DNA of 26,019 nucleotides from a virus, in the IMG/VR virus record IMGVR_UViG_3300021962_000569, positions 1 through 26,019 of that record. One strand, 5' to 3'. A program made the position numbers and the translations under genes. Position 1 is the stretch's first letter; every line of letters starts with the position of its first letter. The notes beneath the pieces were generated by a model. It ran no database searches, was not told the DNA's origin, and saw nothing but the letters and a program-made list of their open reading frames with translations. Shown here in pieces: positions 1 through 8,861 of the stretch.

Positions 1-1645
1 CGTTTGTGATGTTAGTTGACGCTTCTCTAGCAAGAATAAATTGGTTGTTGGCTAGTTTCACATCAAGCGGATAAGCCATTGATGTAACCCCAATCCCCAC
101 GTTGCCAGCGGAGTTGATACGCATGCGCTCGGCGGCATCAGTCCAAAACGTCATGTAATTGGATGTGTGGCTATAAGAAACAATCCCACGATACGAATCT
201 GTTGTTGTTGTTCCGTCAGCAAAATGAATAGAGCCGCTTGCCGCAGTCCCACTATAAATAGTTAACCCTGTATTTCCAGAGCCAGAACCAACGACTAATG
301 GCAAGCCAGCCGCATTAAATGAACTAGCCGAAGTATTCCCAATCCCTACGTTGCCGGAGGAGTCGATGCGGGCGCGTTCTGTAGCGGCACTGGTGTTATT
401 TGAGGCGACACCGAATGCTAGATACGGATTCGCTCCACTCAATGTGATGGTTGCCACCGCTTCATTCGCTTCGTTACCGAAGTTCAGAACGGACGAACCG
501 CTTGATCTACTCAGGATTGATACATTCGCGCTGGCGCTGGCGGTGTTGTTATACGAGAAGATGCCAACGGTGCTAGCAGATATCCCACTGACGCTAGGCA
601 CAACATAGGAATTTGAGGCGTGTAGCTTTGCTGCTGGACTACTCACCCCAATACCTACGTTGCCTGCGGAGTCGATGCGCATGCGTTCTGTGGCGGCGGT
701 GTTAAAAATCATTGCATAGCTCTGATTCATATTTAGCAGAGCATTTCCAGTGCCATCTCGCCCAATATAAAAAGAACCAACGCCGTCTTGAATCCTCATT
801 TGCGGCGCAGAGGCGGCGTAGATATGTAAAGGGTTGCTAGGAACATTAATCCCCAGCCCCACGTTCCCAGCAAAATAGTTCTGCGCCGTCCCACTAGCGT
901 AGATGTTCCATTTGTTAGTGCCGCTGGAGACTGTTGACTCAACGCCGATATTTGTTGTTCCCCTTGTTTGGTCTGGAATCCACACTCCACGTTGTGTGGT
1001 AATAGCAGAGCCAGCCCCTAGCGTTGGGTTTGAAGCCTTAAAACCAGTCCACGTTGACAATGTAAAAGACGCCGCCGCTGTTGCTGCTTGTGCCTCAAAC
1101 CCAGCGTAACTGCTGGTTGTACTAGACGGAATTGTTCCACCAGAATAAGCACCAATGTGATACGTCGAAGTGTTTGTTGGCTGAATTTGAAGTGAAACAC
1201 CATTATCAGCATTAGCACCCCCCACCCCCATATACCCATTCACCCGCACGGTGTCGGTGGAGGCATTTCCAAGCGTAGCGTTACCGTCAACGGTTAGAGC
1301 ACCAGTGGTTGCCAGCGTAGTTCCATTAAACGTCAGAGCACTACCAGAGGTCGCAACCTTAGACCCGTTCAAGTACAGCACACCGTTGGCTGTGCCACCG
1401 GAGAGGGTGACAGACGATGATGCTGACAGGGTGGTGAAAGCACCGGTGGATGGCGCTACAGAACCAATTGGGCCATTAAAAGAATCCCCTACAGCCCCTG
1501 TTTGGAAATCTTTTAGCTGGGCCATTAACTCGCGGATGGCGTTGTTAATCCCGCTAGGAGCGCAACCTTCTGCGATATTGATGCCGTCGATATCGGTATT
1601 ATCTCCAGGCGTTGCAGAAAATTCAGAAATTTTTGTCTTTGCCAT
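1..1645 (-). CDS. Tail fibre / receptor-binding protein, C-terminus off window
   Basis: Reading the minus strand from ATG at 1645 gives an uninterrupted frame of about 548 codons to the window edge, so the protein is cut at its C-terminus. The start has a good ribosome site (GGAG, 7 bases before ATG). Residues 1-50 (MAKTKISEFSATPGDN..., then INIAEGCAPSGINNAIRELM) match the N-terminal virion-anchoring region often seen in phage fibres. The rest is Ser/Thr/Gly/Ala-rich with beta character and holds three copies of a motif of the type ERMRIDSAGNVGIG, common in fibres that end in an intramolecular chaperone. I infer such a chaperone (peptidase S74 type) lies beyond the window but cannot see it. 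It is the last visible gene of the late block, 12 bases after the preceding gene. The role, contact with the host surface, is family knowledge plus position. Confidence 0.85.
   Translation of the reverse strand, partial: MAKTKISEFSATPGDNTDIDGINIAEGCAPSGINNAIRELMAQLKDFQTGAVGDSFNGPIGSVAPSTGAFTTLSASSSVTLSGGTANGVLYLNGSKVATSGSALTFNGTTLATTGALTVDGNATLGNASTDTVRVNGYMGVGGANADNGVSLQIQPTNTSTYHIGAYSGGTIPSSTTSSYAGFEAQAATAAASFTLSTWTGFKASNPTLGAGSAITTQRGVWIPDQTRGTTNIGVESTVSSGTNKWNIYASGTAQNYFAGNVGLGINVPSNPLHIYAASAPQMRIQDGVGSFYIGRDGTGNALLNMNQSYAMIFNTAATERMRIDSAGNVGIGVSSPAAKLHASNSYVVPSVSGISASTVGIFSYNNTASASANVSILSRSSGSSVLNFGNEANEAVATITLSGANPYLAFGVASNNTSAATERARIDSSGNVGIGNTSASSFNAAGLPLVVGSGSGNTGLTIYSGTAASGSIHFADGTTTTDSYRGIVSYSHTSNYMTFWTDAAERMRINSAGNVGIGVTSMAYPLDVKLANNQFILAREASTNITN
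90..700 (-). repeat. Three dispersed copies of a fibre motif coding repeat
   Basis: Near-identical stretches of about 50 bases at 90-140, 340-389 and 650-700 each encode (A)ERxRIxSxGNVGIG within the fibre gene. A weaker, shorter relative lies near 850-870. The copies keep a nearly constant DNA sequence while the segments between them differ, so they could serve as exchange points between fibre genes. The recombination role is inference. Confidence 0.7.
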
Positions 1646-1657
1646 TTATTTACTCCG

Positions 1658-3238
1658 TTAATTAGCAACTCGCCATTGATACTGCTGTTCTTCGCTATCT
1701 GGAATCCCAAGCAAGCCACGAATAGCTGTAGCTGGAACTGCGCGAGTCACGCCACCAATAGCTTGAGGCCGACGACCAAGCGCCATCATATCTCGTAATT
1801 CTTTAATTTGTCTCATAGAAAGCACTTCTGCACCTTTTTTACTAACCAACCCAACTGCTGGGGCAATAAGCGCACCTTGTGGGCCAAGTGTTTGCGCCCC
1901 CCAATAGCTTCCCAAACCCATTGATACAACCGCAGAAGGGCTAAATTTGCCAAGCCAACGCATTACATTTTGCACAGGCCCGCCCTTGGCTGCGGCCTTA
2001 ATAGCGGCTTGTTCTGACTTAGAAAAAAATCTCATTTCATCAGAAGTTGCAAGATTAACTAATTTTCTACGGATGGCGTTTTCAAGGCCAGATTGAGAAT
2101 AATTGTTAGATCGCAATTCAGCATCCGACATTAAATCTTCAATAACTTCTGTCTTGCTTTTCCGCTTCCAGGCATCACGAGCGGCTTTTAATGAGCCAAC
2201 TGCTTTTTGTGGATCGCCAGAAACAATATCTTTTGCGCCCAATGTATCAATATAGTCATCAAACTCTTTTAACGCTTTTTTAGCAAAGGTGGCGCTTCGA
2301 TTATCGCCTTTGGCTGAGCTTTGAATAAATTGACGAGTGAGGTCAAGCTCTTCTAGCGTTTGAGGACGATTGAATGACTTTTGCAATCTATTGATAACAG
2401 CTACAGCTTCGGTATCAACTTGTGGGTCAATAACAATTTGATTAGAAATTTTGTTAACAATATCTTGGCCCGCTTTTTTTAGGGCTTTTTGACTAATTAG
2501 TACGCCTTGGTCGTAAGCTGTTTTGTACCCGCCAGCCGCGTATTCTTTTAGCATTTCACTCGTTGGTGCGGCTTCTTTTTTCGGCGTTTTTAGGCCAGCC
2601 ACACCGCCTGTAGTTATTGCCGCCAACATACCGAGCAATGGGTTATCTGTTTTTTCTGTAACCGCCTGCCCAACCCCAGTCGCCAGCGGCGCTGCAGTTA
2701 TTTGGGTTATAGGCTCCGCAGCCATTGTTTTGGCTAACTCGCGCCCAGCCACTGTTTGGGCTCCAGTTTGAAGCGCCTGCAGAGCGGGGAGGCTTCTTCC
2801 GGTTGACGCCAAAGCCTCAATCGCTGCCCCACCAACACGTTCACTAGGTGTTTGTGTCTCCGGCGCTCCAGGCATCCCAGCCATTGTCATTAAATTTTGT
2901 ATAGACTGACTTGCCATTGGAAGTTGGTAATCAACACCAAGTTGCTTTAGGCCAAGATTTAAAGCCGTGTTAAGCAAATCGCCAGCAGGAATAGCCATTG
3001 AACCAGCCAACGCACCTGGGGCGCCAGCCAACGCACCGCCAGCATAAGCGCCAGCAAGGGTGGGGGCAGCAGCCCTGGTCGCAATTGCAGCCCCGCGAGA
3101 CAGCTTCTCTCCGGCTGTCATTTGATCTGCTTGCTGCTTGGCGTACCTGTAAGCCTCTTGATCTGTTAACTCCTTGTCCGATTCGACAACAAATGTCCCA
3201 GAACCAGGAATAATGATCTCGTATTCGTATTCATTCAT
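1658..3238 (-). CDS. Probable internal virion / DNA-ejection protein, 526 aa
   Basis: The protein begins with a short acidic domain (MNEYEYEIIIPGSGTFVVES) followed by a QEAYRYAKQQAD helix, then a long Ala/Gly-rich hydrophobic tract (about residues 45-110), a charged helical middle (about 250-400) and a second Ala/Gly-rich hydrophobic tract (about 430-475). No enzymatic motif is visible. This mix of charged helices and membrane-compatible segments, together with its place between other Ala-rich proteins and the fibre, is typical of podovirus proteins that leave the capsid with the DNA and line the channel into the cell. Its ATG follows the previous stop after two bases. The ribosome site is poor, which suggests translational coupling. 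The function is inferred from composition and context, not from a named family. Confidence 0.75.
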   Translation of the reverse strand: MNEYEYEIIIPGSGTFVVESDKELTDQEAYRYAKQQADQMTAGEKLSRGAAIATRAAAPTLAGAYAGGALAGAPGALAGSMAIPAGDLLNTALNLGLKQLGVDYQLPMASQSIQNLMTMAGMPGAPETQTPSERVGGAAIEALASTGRSLPALQALQTGAQTVAGRELAKTMAAEPITQITAAPLATGVGQAVTEKTDNPLLGMLAAITTGGVAGLKTPKKEAAPTSEMLKEYAAGGYKTAYDQGVLISQKALKKAGQDIVNKISNQIVIDPQVDTEAVAVINRLQKSFNRPQTLEELDLTRQFIQSSAKGDNRSATFAKKALKEFDDYIDTLGAKDIVSGDPQKAVGSLKAARDAWKRKSKTEVIEDLMSDAELRSNNYSQSGLENAIRRKLVNLATSDEMRFFSKSEQAAIKAAAKGGPVQNVMRWLGKFSPSAVVSMGLGSYWGAQTLGPQGALIAPAVGLVSKKGAEVLSMRQIKELRDMMALGRRPQAIGGVTRAVPATAIRGLLGIPDSEEQQYQWRVAN

Positions 3239-3240
3239 GG

Positions 3241-4893
3241 TTATTTCTTTCTAACTCGAACTCCAGAAGGAACCCCTGCTGCTGGTGGTGTACCTACTGG
3301 TATGAGCATAAAGTTAGGAGAGCCGTATGTGCGAGCATAAGCGTTTATTGATATGTTTTCAGTTTCATCAAGTGCTTTAATCAAGTTATCAACTTCCCGT
3401 TTTGCTTCGTCAGGAGATTGCGACTGCTTTAAAGTTGAGTAGGCTCGTTGTAATTTATCGCCTTCCCTTTCAGTAACGCTACCAACAGCCGCGCCAGTTG
3501 CAGACGCATTTCGCATATCGCTGATAGACGTAATAAAAGCCTTGCCTTCAATTTGCTCAAGAATCGCTTTTGCATTTGCAGCGTCTGTTCCACTAACTCC
3601 TGAAACAAGACCACCGCCAAAACCAAACGCAGCGGCAAACCCAGGATGATCGCGTAATTGAATAAGTGAACGTTTTAATTTTCTATTTGAATTTAAAGCT
3701 GTTTCAACTGCTTGCGTTGTTTTGGGTTTATTTTTTGCAAGCTCATTTTTATCTTTTGCGCTTAGTGCCTCACTTTGGATTAGCGGAACTTCTTTCTCAC
3801 CCATCGGTTTAGCGGCAAATTCTGAAGTAATTTGCACATTGCCAGACTGATCTCTTGTGAAAGGTCTTTTAACGGCTGGCGCTTGACCCACTTGAGGAAC
3901 TCCAGGTTGTGCGGGAGCTTGCGCCAAAGTGGGTTGCTTCGCAAACAATTTAGTAATATTGGCTGCGACTTGAGACTTACTTAACGGAAGTTGGGAAACA
4001 AATCCTGGTGTTTCGTATGCTGCTTGAGCGTATGCTGGAACCAACTGAGCAACATCTTTTTCAGATGGCGCTTGCTCATAAGAAAGGATGGCTCTTTGTT
4101 GATCGCTAGTTAGTTTGTTGAAGTCTTTTGTATTAAAAAGATTTTGCATCAACGCAACAGAATCATCTGACAATTGAGCTTTGCCAGCTAATTCTTGCAT
4201 TTTTTGGTTGATGGCACTTAGTTCGGTTGGCGTATATTGGTTTGCATTTTTTCTTTGATACCCAAGAGCATCAACAGCGGCAGAAAAAGGAGCAGACATT
4301 TCTATGTCAGGAGCACCTTGAGCAACCGTTTCTGGTTGACCAGTAAACGGGTTAAGGCGAGCCAGCGTCGCCCCTTTAGCCAATGTAACCGTGTCGCCCA
4401 GCATCGCCTTCTGAGACGCAAGAATGTCACTCAACGCACTCCGGCCTTCTGCCGTTTGCATTAGTTGTGGCGCAATGGCCTGGAGATCAAATCTAGCTGG
4501 CTGTGCCGGTTGTCCAACACCAATAGGTGGCGTGGTGGCTGGCCTCGCTGGGCGATATGCCCCTTGAATTAAACTTTGTGCTTCTGCCGCACGTTTTTGT
4601 GCGTCCAATGCTTGCTTAATCTTTTGCGCGCTCAGCTTTTCCTCAATAGAGCCCTTAACCGCACCCTGATACGCTTGAGTGCCAGACAGCAATGCGTTAG
4701 CTACACCTGACAACGTAGAGCCGCCTGGGGTTTCTCTTGGAGCGCCAGCCTCGTAAAAAGACTTGCCCATTTGCAGCAAAGCGTTCGACCTAGCGCGGGC
4801 CTTTGCCATGTCCAATTCTTCCTCAGACAGCAAGCCAGAGGCGTAGCTAGGAACAGTGCCAAAAATATCAAGTAACCCACCCAAATTAGCCAT
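3241..4893 (-). CDS. Probable internal virion / ejection protein, 550 aa
   Basis: Starts MANLGGLLDIFGTVPSYASG with GGAG six bases before ATG. An N-terminal helical region (about 25-110, rich in Ala, Lys, Gln and Glu) is followed by a Pro/Ala/Gln-rich linker (about 113-135), a mostly helical middle, a second Pro/Ala-rich linker (about 315-340) and a C-terminal domain (about 385-535) with GFAAAFGFGGGLVSGVSGTD, a KAFITSISDMRN helix and a TEREGDKLQRAYSTL helix. I recognise that C-terminal pattern from large phage structural or ejection proteins, but I cannot name the family. There is no lysozyme or transglycosylase motif. It lies between two other candidate ejection proteins, and the three probably act together. 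Alternative: a tail-associated structural protein. Confidence 0.75.
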   Translation of the reverse strand: MANLGGLLDIFGTVPSYASGLLSEEELDMAKARARSNALLQMGKSFYEAGAPRETPGGSTLSGVANALLSGTQAYQGAVKGSIEEKLSAQKIKQALDAQKRAAEAQSLIQGAYRPARPATTPPIGVGQPAQPARFDLQAIAPQLMQTAEGRSALSDILASQKAMLGDTVTLAKGATLARLNPFTGQPETVAQGAPDIEMSAPFSAAVDALGYQRKNANQYTPTELSAINQKMQELAGKAQLSDDSVALMQNLFNTKDFNKLTSDQQRAILSYEQAPSEKDVAQLVPAYAQAAYETPGFVSQLPLSKSQVAANITKLFAKQPTLAQAPAQPGVPQVGQAPAVKRPFTRDQSGNVQITSEFAAKPMGEKEVPLIQSEALSAKDKNELAKNKPKTTQAVETALNSNRKLKRSLIQLRDHPGFAAAFGFGGGLVSGVSGTDAANAKAILEQIEGKAFITSISDMRNASATGAAVGSVTEREGDKLQRAYSTLKQSQSPDEAKREVDNLIKALDETENISINAYARTYGSPNFMLIPVGTPPAAGVPSGVRVRKK

Positions 4894-4905
4894 TTAGCTT
4901 CTCCA

Positions 4906-5685
4906 TCAAAATAACTGGCCAAGCCAATTAGAGCCGCCCCAAGCGGAGCCAAGGGTATTAGCAATACCGGCAAGGGTTGACAAATTACCAAGCGTGTTTT
5001 GAGTCGAATCGGTGTAGATTGGTTTGGTTGTTGTTCCAGATGTGCCGCCAGGGATGCCCTGGATACCAGACAAGAAGCTGCTCAAAGCCTGCTGCGGTTG
5101 ATTGTAGGCCGCTTGTTGATACTGCTCACCTAGCTGACCAACACCAAGCAACTTTTGAATATCTTGGTAGTCAGCCATGCCCAATTGAGGCGCCCCAGTT
5201 GCAGCGGCTTCCTGACGAGCGCGCTCCTGGGCATAATTTTCATAGGCCAGCCGACCAGCCGTATTTGTTAGGCTTTGCGCCAATTGACCAGCCGCCTGCG
5301 TCTGCAGATCACCCATCGCGCCAGAGCCGTAACGACCGGCGCGTGAGGCTTGTGACGCGATATTCCCGATGGCTTGGTTAAATGCGCTAGTAGCCTGTTG
5401 CGCGGCAGGAGCAAATGCGCCCTGGAAAAATGGGTTCCCAGACAAATAATTGCCTTGAACCGTGCCTAGCTGTTGAGCTTGAGCCGCCCCCAATAAAGGA
5501 GAACCCTGCAAAGCGCGGGTTTGGAGCGCCTGCATAGCCTGCTGAGTAGCAGTAGAAGGCCCAACGACGGGAGTGCCGCCAGCCTGATATAGCCGCTGCG
5601 CCTCCGACAAACCATACTGCAAATACGGCTTTAGAACCGCACTTGGCTCGGTCGTTGTGGTTACTGTTTGATAATCGACTGCCAT
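4906..5685 (-). CDS. Probable DNA-transfer / ejection protein, 259 aa
   Basis: Starts MAVDYQTVTTTTEPSAVLKP. The segment YLQYGLSEAQRLYQAGGTP is a recurring N-terminal pattern in phage proteins of this position. It is rich in Ala, Gln and Gly, with many predicted helices and a Gly/Ser-rich C-terminal third ending GGSNWLGQLF. Length and composition resemble small podovirus ejection proteins such as P22 gp7, though I see no direct sequence identity to claim. The ribosome site AAAGGA precedes ATG, and its own extended -10 promoter lies in the 66-base gap upstream, so it appears to head a sub-operon of three ejection proteins plus the fibre. Confidence 0.72.
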   Translation of the reverse strand: MAVDYQTVTTTTEPSAVLKPYLQYGLSEAQRLYQAGGTPVVGPSTATQQAMQALQTRALQGSPLLGAAQAQQLGTVQGNYLSGNPFFQGAFAPAAQQATSAFNQAIGNIASQASRAGRYGSGAMGDLQTQAAGQLAQSLTNTAGRLAYENYAQERARQEAAATGAPQLGMADYQDIQKLLGVGQLGEQYQQAAYNQPQQALSSFLSGIQGIPGGTSGTTTKPIYTDSTQNTLGNLSTLAGIANTLGSAWGGSNWLGQLF

Positions 5686-5733
5686 AATAAGTTCCTTTCA
5701 AAAATGGACTCGTAGGCGGTCGTCCTTTGAGCC

Positions 5734-5762
5734 ATTATACCAACCAAAATACTATCCAACAA
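5734..5762 (-). promoter_or_regulatory. Internal sigma70-type promoter before ejection block
   Basis: On the minus strand TATAAT (5734-5739) is preceded by TGG (5740-5742), an extended -10 element, and by TTGTTG (5757-5762) with a 17-base spacer. The -10 is perfect and the -35 matches three of six. The start would fall around 5727, about 40 bases before the ATG at 5685. It is the clearest promoter inside the tail part of the late block. Confidence 0.6.
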
Positions 5763-6543
5763 CCACATACGCATACGTTTTATTAGCCGTGTCATTGGCA
5801 TAATGCGTAATGGTAGCAGACCCTTTATCTTGTGCGCTAACGTAAATATTTGAATACGCCATCGGAGCTACATAGTTAACCGTAAAAATTACTGCTGGGA
5901 TAGCTGGCCTTGGAATTCCAGCGTCAGCAGCCAAGTATTCCAATTCAACAGATGCATTTGACACAGAGCCAGCAATTTCTATGTAATCTCCTGCGTTCAA
6001 ATCTATAAAAAAGTTCATTGCGCCAATCAAGTGGCTAGGATCACCTGTTGATTTCCGTGCTGGCAACCCAAAACGGCTGGCTGAGTTTGCAATATCTGTC
6101 CCGTTTTTACGAAACCATACATCTGCGTACTCAAAATCATTGTTTGAATTTTTCAGTTGCAACGAATATTGAAGGTTGTAAACACCAGGATTTCTTACAT
6201 AAATGCGTGTTGTATTGCTTAAATAAACGCCATTGCTGTACTCGGTTGAGTCAAATTCAACAACATCTGTGGTCGCCGAGCTTGTAGCCGTCTGACCGTT
6301 GTTGTTAGAAAATGCCCCATACGGGGCAGAATCGGCCTCCGCAGCGTCTGAGAACGGGATTAAGATAATCTTGCTGTTCGGGCTGATCCGCTCGTCGTAA
6401 AGCGTCGTTGTTGTGGCGTATCCAGTCTGCAGGGTAATTGTCCCTGTATTGTTGGTCTTGCCATTCATAATTCCATTAACAACTTCAGCCACGTTCCTTG
6501 GATCGTGACCGAAAGCTGGTAATACTCTAAACATTACTGACAT
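5752..6543 (-). CDS. Virion protein with C1q/TNF-like jelly-roll, 263 aa
   Basis: The N-terminal 50 residues contain DPRNVAEVVNGIMNGKTN, a helix found in several phage fibre and neck proteins. Residues about 65-195 look like a C1q-like jelly-roll: a run of beta strands with GVYNLQYSLQLKNSNN and FRKNGTDIANSASRF, as in the family pattern of a Gly-Val-Tyr-x-Leu strand followed by a charged strand and an NG turn. The C-terminus is another beta-rich segment. C1q-like domains in phages usually trimerise in tail spikes or head decoration, and its place just after the hub protein favours the tail. Its ATG overlaps the TGA of the upstream gene by one base (TGATG), so translation is probably coupled. 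Confidence 0.7.
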   Translation of the reverse strand: MSVMFRVLPAFGHDPRNVAEVVNGIMNGKTNNTGTITLQTGYATTTTLYDERISPNSKIILIPFSDAAEADSAPYGAFSNNNGQTATSSATTDVVEFDSTEYSNGVYLSNTTRIYVRNPGVYNLQYSLQLKNSNNDFEYADVWFRKNGTDIANSASRFGLPARKSTGDPSHLIGAMNFFIDLNAGDYIEIAGSVSNASVELEYLAADAGIPRPAIPAVIFTVNYVAPMAYSNIYVSAQDKGSATITHYANDTANKTYAYVVVG

Positions 6544-7991
6544 CAGCGGACACCCTGCCCAATCAAATCAACATCAATGCTGACAGCCGTTTCCCAATTA
6601 TCTCCGGTTGGAACAATTTTAAACCTATGGTAATACCCATTTGATCGCAAAGAAACACGGTTTTCGGAGTCTGCAGCCACGGCAGAGCTAAATGACAGAC
6701 CTTCGCTTAAAAGTTTTCTTGATGCGACAGAGACAGTTGCGGAGCCGCCGTCCACTTGCGGTCTTGCAAGAATTACAACAGACCTACCGCCAGCGTTTAA
6801 ATCACCAGTAATTATTTGCCCAGTAGATGGAGCCCCGTTATATGTGACTACATAAGCGCCGGAAGTGCCGCCAAGGAAATACTTGCCGCCCATATACAAA
6901 ATTGAATCTAAGCTCGCCGGCAACGCATCAATGCTTGCGGAAATGGAATCCAATTCTTCAAGAGAAACAACGGCGGTTGAGGCGTCTGAAATGTAATCAG
7001 TCCCAGCGTCGCCATAAGTCCATTTTTGCGTCTTAAAGTTGTAAATAATAAGCTGGCGCTGGGCAAAGATAGTCTTAAAGTTCCAAATAACCAATTTGCG
7101 AACAGGATCGACGGCGGCGCTCATTGTGCTAAATGCGCCTTCATCTGCGTTTGCAAAGAACCAACGGTCAACTTTTTCAGCGCCAATTGCGCGTACTTGT
7201 TGCCCGTCGCACATATAAAACCCGTCGTCTGATAAGAAAAACGATACGCCTTCGGTTTGTGCAATTGATCCGTCAGCGATGCAGCCCTTGCCGCGAGAGA
7301 TGTTGTCAAACTGGAAAATGAACGGCGTCCCAACATAACTCATTCGGGCAATAGCTTTTTCAAGGAACACCAGGCCAAATTCACCCCCTCGGATGCCAAC
7401 GATCTGGCCTCCATCAGCGATGTCTTGATAATCGGCCTGTGTTATTTGGCTTGACCCCCATGCGGTTTCGTCATTGATGCCAGACCAACGGACTCGTGTC
7501 GGATAAACAACGGAGCTTTCATTGGTAAAGGCCGTAACAACAAAGTCACGGACAACTGTCAAATACTTTGAAATTGGCGCAGACGCAGAAAGATTGGCGA
7601 ATTGTGAAGATGTGCCTAGCGTATAGGCCTGCATTGGATCATTAAAATTAGTCCCAATGATTGAATTTCCAAATTGAGTAAACCTAAAACGATCACCATT
7701 GGAATTTGGCGTGTAACCGCCAGAAACAGACACATCGGTCAAAACTCCGACGCCAGAAACATCATAAATTTTTGTTGACCCAGCAGCAAATAGTTTTGTG
7801 GTGCTTGTTGGTGTTTTCCCAGCAACCAATGTTGTCAGGCTTTCCGAGGCGGCTTGTGAAAACGTCGCGGCGCTGCTAAGTGGCCCATAGCCAATGGCCT
7901 GTGGAACAACATTCTTTGCATCGCTTAAAGCGCCAGAAATACCTGGCTGGTCTGGCATCCATTCGCCAAATGTTAATTTTGTTGTTGCCAT
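6543..7991 (-). CDS. Tail hub / DNA-stabilisation protein, P22 gp10-like
   Basis: At 482 residues this beta-rich protein is close in length to P22 gp10 (472). It opens with a short segment on the virion trace (TFGEWMPDQPGISGALSDAK) and continues with repeated strand-turn units of a propeller-like kind. It includes GIRGGEFGLVFLEKAIARM, then RGKGCIADGS and FFLSDDGFYMCDGQQVRAIG, which resemble blades of gp10-like tail hub proteins. These close the portal channel and hold the packaged genome in place. The assignment is by pattern and position, without a computed alignment. The gene overlaps its upstream neighbour by 19 bases. Alternative: a T7 gp12-like tubular protein. Confidence 0.7.
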   Translation of the reverse strand: MATTKLTFGEWMPDQPGISGALSDAKNVVPQAIGYGPLSSAATFSQAASESLTTLVAGKTPTSTTKLFAAGSTKIYDVSGVGVLTDVSVSGGYTPNSNGDRFRFTQFGNSIIGTNFNDPMQAYTLGTSSQFANLSASAPISKYLTVVRDFVVTAFTNESSVVYPTRVRWSGINDETAWGSSQITQADYQDIADGGQIVGIRGGEFGLVFLEKAIARMSYVGTPFIFQFDNISRGKGCIADGSIAQTEGVSFFLSDDGFYMCDGQQVRAIGAEKVDRWFFANADEGAFSTMSAAVDPVRKLVIWNFKTIFAQRQLIIYNFKTQKWTYGDAGTDYISDASTAVVSLEELDSISASIDALPASLDSILYMGGKYFLGGTSGAYVVTYNGAPSTGQIITGDLNAGGRSVVILARPQVDGGSATVSVASRKLLSEGLSFSSAVAADSENRVSLRSNGYYHRFKIVPTGDNWETAVSIDVDLIGQGVR

Positions 7992-8860
7992 GTGTTATTT
8001 CCGCTTGTTTGTTGCGTCCACAAATTGCTTGAGGCGGCAACATTTGTCCATGTGTTATCTGATAAAGCTATTTCAGTCCATGTGTTTACATCATACGGAG
8101 TAATAGTCCAAACATTATCAGACTCAACAATATCAACCCAGCTACGCCCATTTGATCCGTTTGCTACTAATGTAGCTCGCCCATTGAACGAGCCGACGCC
8201 AGCATAAATCGCACGAGCCGAAGCAGTTACATTGGCAAAACATTCAACAGACGATTCCCCGTCCGCAACAACACCACCAAGCGCAGAAACTGTTGTTTCG
8301 CAAAGAATGGCGGCGTCAGCCATGCGAACCCTTACGGCATCGGCGCTCACATCCGCTGTAACTGTTATGTCTGCAACAGCATTAGCAACAATACCTCCAA
8401 GCGCAGAAACTGTAGCCGCACCAGTTATTTGTGCGTCGCCAAATTGAACCCGTGTGCCGATAGCATCTACGGCTGCGCTTGCCTCAACGCTTGCGTCTGC
8501 GTATTGGACGCGAATAGCATCTGCTTCAACGGTAGCGTTTGCGGTAATGCTTGCGTCTGCAAGCCTAACTCTTGTGCCGTCGGCGACGACATCTGCATAG
8601 GCCGATACATCTGCGGAGGCCAGCAAAACTCGGATCGCGTCTGCAGTAACTGCAGCATTACAGGTTACGGATGCAGAGGCGCTTTGGACGCGGACTGCAT
8701 CGGCTGTTACGGTCGCTGCCGCATTAACGCTTGAATAGGCATCCCATAGCGTTACTGATGTTTCGTAAAGCTCGCTGTCAAGCGTGAGCGTTAGATCGTC
8801 AAGACTAGCCTTTAGCTGGTCAAGACTGTCTATCGACCACGGAGGCAGCAAATCAGCCAT
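7973..8860 (-). CDS. Repeat protein: nine 20-residue units plus Trp decapeptides
   Basis: After a 45-residue leader (MADLLPPWSIDSLDQLKASL...) the protein consists of about nine consecutive 20-residue units (about residues 52-232) of the form ADAxRVxxADASVxAxAxVx, alternating small hydrophobic and polar residues as in stacked beta strands. The last 50 residues hold five units of exactly ten residues ending in NxW (DNVW, VNTW, DNTW, NLW, NNTW). No catalytic motif is visible. The likely role is a tail or fibre component, with the 20-residue array as a solenoid or triple-stranded rod and the Trp units as a binding tip. That role is inferred from repeat design and from its place between the gp80-like protein and the hub. 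The start overlaps nothing and follows the previous TGA by one base. Confidence 0.7.
   Translation of the reverse strand: MADLLPPWSIDSLDQLKASLDDLTLTLDSELYETSVTLWDAYSSVNAAATVTADAVRVQSASASVTCNAAVTADAIRVLLASADVSAYADVVADGTRVRLADASITANATVEADAIRVQYADASVEASAAVDAIGTRVQFGDAQITGAATVSALGGIVANAVADITVTADVSADAVRVRMADAAILCETTVSALGGVVADGESSVECFANVTASARAIYAGVGSFNGRATLVANGSNGRSWVDIVESDNVWTITPYDVNTWTEIALSDNTWTNVAASSNLWTQQTSGNNTWQQQN
7976..8722 (-). repeat. Coding tandem repeats, 60-nt and 30-nt periods
   Basis: Within the 295-aa gene, a 60-base period runs from about 8722 to 8155 (nine units, diverged at DNA level but keeping the A-D-A-x-R-V and A-D-A-S-V positions). A 30-base period (five units, each ending in Asn-x-Trp) runs from about 8125 to 7976. 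The divergence between units shows they are old and selected at protein level. Confidence 0.75.
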
Positions 8861-8861
8861 A

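Noticed and set aside
4977-5381. Plus-strand 134-codon ORF opposite the 259-aa ejection gene
   Set aside because: No start signals, composition not protein-like, and the minus-strand gene is well supported.
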